Positions 1 through 5,802 of a stretch of DNA of 7,765 nucleotides are shown in pieces (within the stretch, counting starts at the first letter, position 1; every line of letters begins with the position of its first letter). Both the position numbers and the translations under genes were made by a program. A model generated the notes under the pieces. The model did not search any database and was not told the origin of the DNA. It saw nothing but the letters and a program-made list of their open reading frames with translations. The DNA is from Desulfobacteraceae bacterium (GTDB taxonomy: Bacteria > Desulfobacterota > Desulfobacteria > Desulfobacterales > JAABSP01). The DNA is taken from positions 1-7,765 of the forward strand of contig JAABTE010000119.1 in the NCBI GenBank assembly GCA_011390035.1, in the 5' to 3' direction.

Positions 1-2391
1 GGTGTAGTGGCCGGAGGTGTCGTTGTCCACCACCGCCCGGGGCGGCTTGCGGCCCCCCGGCGGCGCCTGCCCGGCCGAGGCGGCCAGCCGCTCGCGCAGC
101 TCGGCGGCAAGGTCCAGCCGGTCTGAAAGGGCCAGATTCAGGTCGGCTGCGGCCTTGTCCCACCGCTCGTTTTCGAAGAGCGGGTCCGGCGGCGGGCTCA
201 GATGAAACACGTCCACGGCCAGGTTGTTTTTCCATGTGTAGATCTGGGCGTTGAGAATGTCCACGCCATTGAGCGTGAGGGTGCCGGCGATGCGGGAGAA
301 AAGGCCCCGCCGGTTGCGGGCGCACACGGTCATGATCCGGGTGTTCATGTCCGCGTGGCGCCGGATGTCCCACACGAATGCGTCATTTCCCAGTCGATCC
401 ACCAGCGGTGCGTGGGCGATCATCTCCGCCGGCTCGGTGTAAAGACGGTACCTGGGGGACATGTGGTCGAAAAAATCCAGCGCCCTCCGGGCCGCCGGAT
501 CTTCGGTGGCCCGGTCCTCCAGGACCGCGCGCTTTTCCGCCACCCGCGCCTCAGCCTCCCGTGTGGCCAGCTCGCCGTGGCGCAGCGAGCTTAAAACATT
601 ATAATAAAGCCCCCGCATGAGCGACAGCGTCCAACTGTTGAAGGCCTTGGGGCCGGTGGAGATGGAATCGGCCACGGTGAGCAGGTACAGCATCTTCAAC
701 TGGGTCTCGTCCCCGATGCGGCGGGCGCAGAAGACGGCGGTCTCCTCGTCGTGAATGTCCCGACGGGTGGCCGTCTTGGCGATGAGCAGGTGTTCTTCCA
801 CCAGCGCCCTGATCCGATCGATATCCCCGGGCGGAAAGCCCTTGTTTGCCAGGATCTCCGCTGTGATCCGGGCGCCCTTTTCCGAGTGGCGCCCGCCGGG
901 CTCGCCCTTGCCCACATCATGCAGCAGCGCCCCCCAGAGCAACAGCCGCCGGTTCTGGCCCAGGTCCGCGTAGAGCGCGGCGCGCATCTCATTGGCGTGT
1001 TCGCTGTCCGGGTCTCCGAACCGCTTTAAAACGCGCACCGTTTTCAGCACATGCTTGTCCACCGGGTACAGGTGGTATTCGTCGTACTGGATGCGGTGGT
1101 GGATGGCGTCGAACTGGGGGATGAACCGGATGAGCAGGCCGGTGCCCATCATCTCGTCCAGGGCGTTGAACTCGTAAACGGGGGCGGTGAGAATCCGCTC
1201 GAAGGCGGCGATCACCGCCGGGTCCCGGCGGAAGCGCTCGTCTGCGAAGGGGAGCATGTGGCGGATCAGGCGCTTGGCCTCAGCGGACAGGGGCATGCGC
1301 AGCCGGGCGCTCTCGTCGAAAATATGCATCATCAGGGCCGGCGCCCTCAGCACCGCCTCGGGGGAGGCGAAGTGGAGCATACCCCGGCGGACCTCGATGT
1401 CCGGCCGGCCCGTCTCGGACCGGCCGTTGCGGCCGGCCTCCCGGTGCCGGCTTTCCATCTCGTGGATGAAGACCCGGTGCAGCTCCTTGATGACGCTCAT
1501 GCGCTGGTGCAGCCGCCCTAAAAATCGCTCCACCGGCTGCTGGCCGTTGCGCTCCCCCTCGTAACCGAGGATGGCGGCCATCTTCTCCTGGTGGGCGAAC
1601 CGGAGCTGGTCGTGCTTTCGCCCGGCCAGATGGTGCAGGTGGTTGCGCACCTTGAAGATAAGGTCGAGGGCCTCGCGCAGGGCCTCGTGTTCCTCCTGGG
1701 AGATCAGGCCGAGGGCGGGCAGGTCTTTGGGCGAGGCGATGGCCGAGTCGATCTTGGCGGCCCAAAGCAGGGTGTGGTAATCCCGAAGCCCTCCCTCGCC
1801 CTCCTTCAGGTTGGGCTCCAGCAGGTAGGACGAATCGCCGAACCGATCGTGCCGATCCCAGTTGGTGTCGATGAGCCAGGCCATCTGGGCCCGGGGATTG
1901 GGGGCGATCACCTCCCGCCGGAATCTGTGGGCGAACTGGGAAAAGAGCCGCTCCGAGCCGTGGATGAACCGGGCGTCCAGCAGGGCGGTTAGCACCGACA
2001 CGCCGTCGGCCGGGATGATCAGCTCCTCGGTCAGGGAGCGGATGTGATGGCCCACGTAAAGCCCCACGTCCCACAGGGGATAGACCACCTCCCGCACGAG
2101 GGCCTCGGCCTCGGGCGGGAACTCGTCGGCAAACAGGATCAGCAGGTCCACGTCCGAGTGGATGCACTGCTCTTTCCGGCCGTATCCGCCCAAAGCCACC
2201 CGTGCGAATGGCGCCGTCTCAGCCAGCCGGGCCGCCGCCGGGCTGGCCGCGCACCCCTCGATGAAATAGGCGTCGATCAGCCGGGCATGGCTTTCCAGAA
2301 AATTCTCGGCGCGGCCCTCGATGAATGTGTCGATCAGCCGGCGCCGTCGATGGTCGAGTATCCTGGCGGCCTCCGTCTGGCTGTTTTCCAT
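1..2391 (-). CDS. glnD: Bifunctional PII uridylyltransferase / uridylyl-removing enzyme GlnD (C-terminus beyond window)
   Basis: GlnD senses glutamine. When glutamine is low it uridylylates PII proteins (GlnB/GlnK), and when it is high it removes UMP, which controls glutamine synthetase and nitrogen gene expression in the cytoplasm. One uninterrupted minus-strand frame gives 797 residues here; the Escherichia coli protein has about 890. Visible in order: a nucleotidyltransferase core at residues 68-84 with GGYGR, S79, D80 and D82 (metal-binding Asp pair); a PII-uridylyltransferase helical region with the sequence LLEPNLKEGEGGLRD; an HD hydrolase domain with H491-D492 in LLHDVGKGE, preceded by YPVDKH; and ACT domain 1 from about residue 685 (MTVCARNRRGLFSRIAGTL). 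The window ends at VVDNDTSGHYT, the first strand of ACT domain 2. I chose the ATG at 2391 (MENSQTEAAR) because GGGAG lies 5 nt before it. In-frame ATGs at 2403 and 2433 are alternatives, the latter inside the 10-bp repeat. It follows the HD-GYP regulator gene on the same strand after 117 bp. Confidence 0.96.
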   Translation of the reverse strand, partial: MENSQTEAARILDHRRRRLIDTFIEGRAENFLESHARLIDAYFIEGCAASPAAARLAETAPFARVALGGYGRKEQCIHSDVDLLILFADEFPPEAEALVREVVYPLWDVGLYVGHHIRSLTEELIIPADGVSVLTALLDARFIHGSERLFSQFAHRFRREVIAPNPRAQMAWLIDTNWDRHDRFGDSSYLLEPNLKEGEGGLRDYHTLLWAAKIDSAIASPKDLPALGLISQEEHEALREALDLIFKVRNHLHHLAGRKHDQLRFAHQEKMAAILGYEGERNGQQPVERFLGRLHQRMSVIKELHRVFIHEMESRHREAGRNGRSETGRPDIEVRRGMLHFASPEAVLRAPALMMHIFDESARLRMPLSAEAKRLIRHMLPFADERFRRDPAVIAAFERILTAPVYEFNALDEMMGTGLLIRFIPQFDAIHHRIQYDEYHLYPVDKHVLKTVRVLKRFGDPDSEHANEMRAALYADLGQNRRLLLWGALLHDVGKGEPGGRHSEKGARITAEILANKGFPPGDIDRIRALVEEHLLIAKTATRRDIHDEETAVFCARRIGDETQLKMLYLLTVADSISTGPKAFNSWTLSLMRGLYYNVLSSLRHGELATREAEARVAEKRAVLEDRATEDPAARRALDFFDHMSPRYRLYTEPAEMIAHAPLVDRLGNDAFVWDIRRHADMNTRIMTVCARNRRGLFSRIAGTLTLNGVDILNAQIYTWKNNLAVDVFHLSPPPDPLFENERWDKAAADLNLALSDRLDLAAELRERLAASAGQAPPGGRKPPRAVVDNDTSGHYT

Positions 2392-2403
2392 TCCGTCTCC
2401 CAT
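2392..2403 (-). promoter_or_regulatory. Ribosome binding site and alternative start of glnD
   Basis: Read on the minus strand this is ATGGGAGACGGA, directly before the ATG at 2391. GGGAG at 2401-2397 sits 5 nt from that ATG, a good Shine-Dalgarno spacing. The same stretch holds an in-frame ATG at 2403, but the sequence before that ATG (CCAGACGCGCCAAACCA) has no good ribosome binding site, so the start at 2391 is preferred. Confidence 0.6.
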
Positions 2404-2420
2404 TGGTTTGGCGCGTCTGG

Positions 2421-2470
2421 AATCCTCTGGCATCCTCCGGCATCCTCCGGAATCCTCCGGAATCCTCCGG
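2421..2470 (-). repeat. Five tandem 10-bp repeats with Shine-Dalgarno-like cores upstream of glnD
   Basis: On the plus strand there are five back-to-back units: AATCCTCTGG, CATCCTCCGG twice, then AATCCTCCGG twice. Read in the glnD sense the unit is CCGGAGGATK, so the transcript carries four GGAGG cores and one AGAGG. In two copies the core runs straight into ATG (at 2443 and 2433). The ATG at 2433 is in frame with glnD, and the one at 2443 is out of frame. Each of these ATGs has the GGAGG of the preceding unit 10 nt upstream. Because 10 is not a multiple of three, gain or loss of a unit would change which reading frame each ATG enters. The repeat fills most of the gap between the regulator gene and glnD. 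I see no terminator or clear promoter in this gap. Confidence 0.9.
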
Positions 2471-2508
2471 GCGCAGCGAACCGTTATGCGTTGTTTAGCG
2501 TCGGCCCC

Positions 2509-4086
2509 TCAGTTGGCCCGCCCGTCCGGAAACCGGGCGTTGACCGCCTGGAAATCGTCGATGTTTTCCATCAGCAGGTCCACCAGCGCCGGGTCGAAAT
2601 GGCGGCCCCGTTCCCGGCGGATGAGCGTCAGCACCTGCTCTAAGGGCCAGGCGTCCTTGTAGATGCGCCGGTGGGTCAGAGCGTCGAAGACGTCCGCCAG
2701 GCAGGTGATGCGGCCGAAGATGTGAATCTGCTCCTCGCGCAGCCCCTGGGGGTAGCCCGTGCCGTCCCACTTTTCGTGGTGCTGCTGGGCCACGATGGCC
2801 GCGGCCTCCATCAGCTCCCGGCGGGACTTGTTCAAAATGCAGTGGCCGATGGTGGTGTGGGGGATGATCTTTTCAAACTCCTCCGGCGTCAGGTTGCCCG
2901 GCTTCATCAGTATGGCGTCGGGGATGCCCACCTTGCCGACATCGTGCATGGGCGAGGCCAGGCGCAGCATCTCGGCATCCTTGTCTTCCATGCCGTATTT
3001 TATCGCCAGCAGGTAGGAAAATTCCGCCACCCGCCGCACATGGTTCATCATCTCCCTGGAGCGGTTTTCCACCACCTCGCCCAGGGTCAGGATCACCTCC
3101 TTCTGGGTTTCGATGATCTCCCGGTTCAGGTGGATGTTTTCAAAGGCGATGGCCACGTTGGTGGAAAAGATCCGGATCAGGTCCTTGTCGAATTCGGAAA
3201 GCCGTCGGCAGCCCCGCATGTAAAGCAGGTTGGTGGGGCCGCCTTCCACCGGATAATAGCCCACGAAGGTGGGGCCGTCGAAGATGCAGCGGCGCTCGGT
3301 CAGCGCCCGGCCCAGAAGATGGAGGATATCCTCGGAGACCACCTCGCCGGCGGGCCGGTCCACCAGGTCCTCGAATTTGCCGGTGCCGGCCAGGATGGTG
3401 ATGGCGTTTTCCACGCAGGCGGCGGTGAAGCCCGACGCCTGGATGTACAGGGAGCTTTCGTCCAGATTGAGCAGGGATAGCACCTGGATGAGCACCCCCC
3501 GGGCGAAGGTTCGCAGGGACTGCACCTCGAAGAGGCCGGCGGAGGACCGGATGATCTGCTCTAGGCCCCGGCGGTTCTTTTCGATGGTGCGCAGATCCCG
3601 GTAGGAGCGCAGGGCCGTGATCACCGAGGAATAGAGGCGCTGAGCCGTCAGCTCGCTTTTTTCCTTGTAATCGTTGATGTCGTATTCGGAGATCACCCGC
3701 CGCTCCGGCGCCTCGCCGGGCCGGCCCGTGCGCAGGATGATGCGGATCATGGAGTTGCCCAGGGTCTCGCGGATGTGGCGCACCAGGTTCAGCCCCGAGT
3801 CCTTCTCCTCCATCACAACGTCCAGCAGCGCCACGGCCGCGTCGCCGTGCCGCTCCAGCACGGTTTTGGCCTCCCGGGCCGAGTAGGCGCTCACGAAAAC
3901 CATCTCCCGTCCCTCGAATATGGTGCCCTCCAAAGCCATTCGGGTGATGGTATGCACATCCTTTTCGTCATCGATGATGATGATTTTCCAGGGGGCGAAG
4001 GTGGACTCGGCCGCCTCGGCCGTTTCATCGGCGAAGGCAATGGCGTCGCCGTCCTCGAATAACAGGTCGCTGTCAGACATGCTCAT
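2509..4086 (-). CDS. Response regulator, REC-DUF3369-HD-GYP, predicted cyclic di-GMP phosphodiesterase
   Basis: A 525-residue cytoplasmic two-component output protein. The receiver domain (about 33-155) has the acidic pair D39-D40, phosphoacceptor D89 in ALLDVVME, T120 in ILRTG and K143 in DYKEKS, so it should accept phosphate. Residues about 160-330 match the DUF3369 type of middle domain usually found between REC and an output domain; this is from family memory. The C-terminal HD-GYP domain (about 335-510) has H381-D382 in MHDVGKVGIPD, H436-H437 in HHEKWDGTGYP and G444-Y445-P446, so all signature residues are present and hydrolysis of cyclic di-GMP is expected. About 30 acidic residues precede REC. 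The start overlaps the stop of the upstream kinase gene as ATGA (4083-4086), implying translational coupling and that this kinase is its partner. GAGGA lies a few nt before the ATG; a second ATG two codons on (4080) is also possible. The cellular process controlled cannot be read from the sequence. Confidence 0.93.
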   Translation of the reverse strand: MSMSDSDLLFEDGDAIAFADETAEAAESTFAPWKIIIIDDEKDVHTITRMALEGTIFEGREMVFVSAYSAREAKTVLERHGDAAVALLDVVMEEKDSGLNLVRHIRETLGNSMIRIILRTGRPGEAPERRVISEYDINDYKEKSELTAQRLYSSVITALRSYRDLRTIEKNRRGLEQIIRSSAGLFEVQSLRTFARGVLIQVLSLLNLDESSLYIQASGFTAACVENAITILAGTGKFEDLVDRPAGEVVSEDILHLLGRALTERRCIFDGPTFVGYYPVEGGPTNLLYMRGCRRLSEFDKDLIRIFSTNVAIAFENIHLNREIIETQKEVILTLGEVVENRSREMMNHVRRVAEFSYLLAIKYGMEDKDAEMLRLASPMHDVGKVGIPDAILMKPGNLTPEEFEKIIPHTTIGHCILNKSRRELMEAAAIVAQQHHEKWDGTGYPQGLREEQIHIFGRITCLADVFDALTHRRIYKDAWPLEQVLTLIRRERGRHFDPALVDLLMENIDDFQAVNARFPDGRAN

Positions 4087-5471
4087 GATTCCTCGATCCC
4101 GCCCTCGGAAACAGGCATTCGGATGGTGAAGCGCGCCCCGTGTTCCGGGCGGCTCTCGCAGGCGATGGTTCCCTTGAGCTTCTGGGTCACCAGGTTGTAA
4201 ACGATGTGCATCCCCAGGCCGTCGCCGCCCCGCCCCCGCCGGGTGGTGTAAAAGGGCTCGAAGACGCGCTCCACCTGCTCTTCGCCCATGCCCCGGCCGT
4301 CATCCTGGTACCGGAAGACGAGGTCCGCCCCCTCGATTTGGGCCTCCATGCGGATATGGCCCTTGTCGATGCCGTCGAAGCCGTGGATCAGCGAGTTGAT
4401 CACCAGGTTGGAGATGATCTGGGAGATGGCGCCGGGAAAGCTTTTCATCTCGATGCCTTCGGGGACATCCACCTCCACCGCGTGGGCCGTCTTTTTCAGG
4501 CGGGGCCGCAGGCTTGCCAGCATGTCAAGGATGTAGTCCCGCAGCCCGAAGCGCCGGGGCTCCTCGCTCACCTGGTCCACCGCCACCTGCTTGAAGCTTT
4601 GGATGAATTCGGCCGCCCGCCGCAGATTGGCCAGTATGATCTCCGCCGAGTCGCCGGCGGTTTTCAGGTATCGGCCCAGGTCCGAGCGCTTCAGGCCGCC
4701 GCCGGAAAGCAGGGTTCCGCATTCCGTCGTCTTTTCCACCAGCAGGGAGGCGGCGGTGACGGCCACGCCAACAGGGGTGTTGATCTCGTGGGCCACGCCC
4801 CCCACCAGGCGGCCCAGCATGGCCATCTTTTCCGATTCCACCAGTTGATTCCGGGTCTGGTGGAGCATCTCGATGGAGGCCTTCAGCTCCGTGACGGACT
4901 GTTCCAGGCGGCGGTTCAGGGCGTTGATCTCCCGCTCGGCCCGCTTGCGCTCGGTGATGTCGTGGATGGTCTCGATGGCGCCCACCCGGGCGCCTCCGGC
5001 GTCCGTCAGGGGGGCCGCCGTGAAATAGAGCCATTTCCCATCCGCCCCGAGGCCGGGAAAAAAGCCCTCGGCCTCATAGGCCTCTGCCATCATCGCCATC
5101 CGCCGCCACTGGTCGCCGTAAAGCCCGGTCAGTTCCGCCTCGGTCCGGTCTTCGATGATCGCATCCGCCAGAATGGCCCGCCGCTGCGGGTAAAAGGGCC
5201 GCCACTGGTCCCGGGTGCCGATCATCCGCTCCGCCGGAAACCCGGTCAGGTTCACGCAGGCCCGGTTCCAGTGGGTGACGACATGGTCCCGGTCGATGAC
5301 CAGCGTCGGCACCGGCGTTGATTCCAGAATCTGATACAGTCGCCCCTCCCCGTCCCGGAGGGCGGAAACCGCTTCCCGGAATTCCACCTCCGAAACCTCC
5401 AGCTCGCCAATGCGTTGCCGCAGTTGCTCGATCACCGGCGCCTCGCTGGCCGCCGTCATATTTAATGCCAT
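4083..5471 (-). CDS. Cytoplasmic PAS-domain sensor histidine kinase
   Basis: A 462-residue kinase with no signal peptide or transmembrane segment, so it should sense a cytoplasmic cue. Order of parts: a short N-terminal coiled coil (about 12-45); one PAS domain (about 45-178) starting at YQILESTPVPTLVIDRDH and ending in the usual DITERKRAE; a coiled-coil linker (about 180-215); a dimerisation/phosphoacceptor helix with H228 in AHEINTP; and an ATPase domain with the N box around N355-N359 (NLVINSLIHGF), G1 box D391-G-R-G, F box FEPFYTT and G2 box GDGLGMHIV (D417-L419). All catalytic boxes are intact. The insert inside PAS (about 95-145) is longer than in a minimal PAS and may shape the ligand pocket; the ligand is unknown. 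The ATG at 5471 has GGGAG 7 nt upstream; an ATG four codons later lacks this. The gene overlaps the HD-GYP regulator by 4 bp, so phosphate probably passes from H228 to Asp89 of that protein. Confidence 0.94.
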   Translation of the reverse strand: MALNMTAASEAPVIEQLRQRIGELEVSEVEFREAVSALRDGEGRLYQILESTPVPTLVIDRDHVVTHWNRACVNLTGFPAERMIGTRDQWRPFYPQRRAILADAIIEDRTEAELTGLYGDQWRRMAMMAEAYEAEGFFPGLGADGKWLYFTAAPLTDAGGARVGAIETIHDITERKRAEREINALNRRLEQSVTELKASIEMLHQTRNQLVESEKMAMLGRLVGGVAHEINTPVGVAVTAASLLVEKTTECGTLLSGGGLKRSDLGRYLKTAGDSAEIILANLRRAAEFIQSFKQVAVDQVSEEPRRFGLRDYILDMLASLRPRLKKTAHAVEVDVPEGIEMKSFPGAISQIISNLVINSLIHGFDGIDKGHIRMEAQIEGADLVFRYQDDGRGMGEEQVERVFEPFYTTRRGRGGDGLGMHIVYNLVTQKLKGTIACESRPEHGARFTIRMPVSEGGIEES

Positions 5472-5500
5472 CTCTTGTCTCCCGCGCCTCCCTCAATGCC

Positions 5501-5510
5501 GGCGCGCGCC
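5501..5510. repeat. Perfect GC palindrome in the early kinase leader
   Basis: GGCGCGCGCC is a perfect 10-bp palindrome located just downstream of the predicted kinase transcription start (about 5513). It could be a protein-binding site or a small element of structure, but such palindromes also arise by chance in GC-rich DNA. Confidence 0.3.
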
Positions 5511-5520
5511 AGCGTCTTCT

Positions 5521-5549
5521 TATATAAAGAAATATGGCGGTTTCGTCAA
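5521..5549 (-). promoter_or_regulatory. Predicted sigma-70 promoter for the kinase-regulator operon
   Basis: On the minus strand TTGACG (5549-5544, five of six bases matching TTGACA) is followed after 17 bp by TATATA (5526-5521, four of six). TATAAG, shifted 2 bp downstream, is an alternative -10. The predicted start at about 5513 leaves a leader of roughly 42 nt before the kinase ATG. This is the only AT-rich patch close upstream of the kinase gene. Confidence 0.6.
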
Positions 5550-5590
5550 TCACCGAATCCGGAAAGCCCCCCAGGCCATTTCTTTGGGCA

Positions 5591-5614
5591 GGTTCTTCGG
5601 CCGGTTCTTCGGGC
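5591..5614. repeat. Two tandem 12-bp units between the divergent promoters
   Basis: GGTTCTTCGGCC at 5591-5602 is followed directly by GGTTCTTCGGGC at 5603-5614, with 11 of 12 bases identical. The pair lies between the two divergent promoters, about 42 bp from the kinase -35 and 46 bp from the rng -35. That position would suit an operator for a regulator acting on either gene, but no known binding motif is recognised. Confidence 0.5.
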
Positions 5615-5659
5615 CGGGGCCGGCCGGTCGATGCCACAAAAAATGCGGCAAAGACCGAT

Positions 5660-5689
5660 TTGTCGTTTTTTCATTTCCTAAAATATGAT
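5660..5689 (+). promoter_or_regulatory. Predicted sigma-70 promoter for rng
   Basis: TTGTCG (5660-5665) and TATGAT (5684-5689, five of six bases matching TATAAT) are 18 bp apart within an AT-rich island in otherwise GC-rich DNA. GATAAT at 5687-5692 is an alternative -10. Transcription would start near 5697, giving a leader of about 100 nt. The in-frame ATG at 5685 lies inside the -10 box, so it cannot be the translation start if this promoter is used. Confidence 0.6.
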
Positions 5690-5711
5690 AATGTTAATAA
5701 ATTTGGTCCCG

Positions 5712-5762
5712 ATGCCCGGCCCGGGCCGTCATTTCCGTCGGCCCTCGTCGGCAAGCGGGCAT
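5712..5762 (+). promoter_or_regulatory. Potential structured leader upstream of rng
   Basis: ATGCCCG (5712-5718) is perfectly complementary to CGGGCAT (5756-5762), giving a 7-bp stem that encloses the palindrome GGCCCGGGCC (overlapping at 5718-5727) and the near-repeat CGTCGGC. The right arm of the stem includes the first two bases of the ATG at 5761, the start of a possible leader ORF. No known riboswitch class is recognised. The structure is inferred by eye from base pairing, and competing folds in this GC-rich leader are likely. Confidence 0.35.
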
Positions 5763-5802
5763 GCGACTATTTACAGGAGGAGCCCGAACAACACATCTAT
5801 GA
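5761..5802 (+). CDS. Possible 13-codon leader ORF translationally coupled to rng
   Basis: ATG at 5761 opens a 13-codon frame encoding MRLFTGGARTTHL. Its TGA stop (5800-5802) overlaps the rng ATG (5799-5801) as ATGA, the usual layout for reinitiation coupling. The only strong Shine-Dalgarno in the area, AGGAGG at 5775-5780, lies inside this ORF, 18 nt before the rng start, which is too far for normal initiation. A coupled leader ORF would explain how rng is translated. Against it: the leader ATG has only a weak purine stretch (AAGCGGG) in front of it, and an overlap of this kind can arise by chance. No peptide function is suggested. Confidence 0.35.
   Translation: MRLFTGGARTTHL

Larger units (their letters stand above)
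5472..5798. other. Divergent intergenic region between the kinase operon and rng
   Basis: This 327-bp stretch separates genes that read away from each other. It holds a sigma-70-like promoter for the kinase at 5521-5549, a 12-bp tandem repeat at 5591-5614 in a GC-rich patch (GGCCGGGGCCGGCCGG nearby), a sigma-70-like promoter for rng at 5660-5689 inside a short AT-rich island (about 5660-5705), and the rng leader from about 5697 on. Apart from a possible 13-codon leader ORF, I see no gene in it. Confidence 0.8.

Noticed and set aside
1280..2167. Minus-strand open frame of 295 codons inside glnD in another frame
   Set aside because: The translation is Arg/Pro/Gly-rich and featureless, while the overlapping frame reads continuously as GlnD.
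2219..2443. A 74-codon gene starting in the 10-bp repeat and overlapping glnD
   Set aside because: It has a usable ribosome binding site but its product is Arg/Gly/Pro-rich and overlaps glnD out of frame, so it is treated as a by-product of the repeat that may affect glnD translation and not as a gene.
2481..2500. attC-like bases (CCGTTATGCGTTGTTTAGCG) after the HD-GYP regulator
   Set aside because: It recalls integron recombination cores, but there is no paired inverse core, no cassette structure and no integrase in view, so it is most likely chance.
2671..3480. Plus-strand open frame of 269 codons opposite the HD-GYP regulator
   Set aside because: It is a shadow of a strongly supported coding sequence with no domain signature and no ribosome binding site.
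4140..5321. Long plus-strand open frame of 393 codons opposite the histidine kinase
   Set aside because: It is antisense to a kinase with every catalytic box intact, and its translation is rich in His, Gly and Pro with no recognisable domain, as expected for a shadow frame in GC-rich DNA.
5685..5798. Extended N-terminus for RNase G from the ATG at 5685
   Set aside because: That ATG lies in the predicted -10 box, has no ribosome binding site, and the added 38 residues do not resemble the family start, which matches from 5799.
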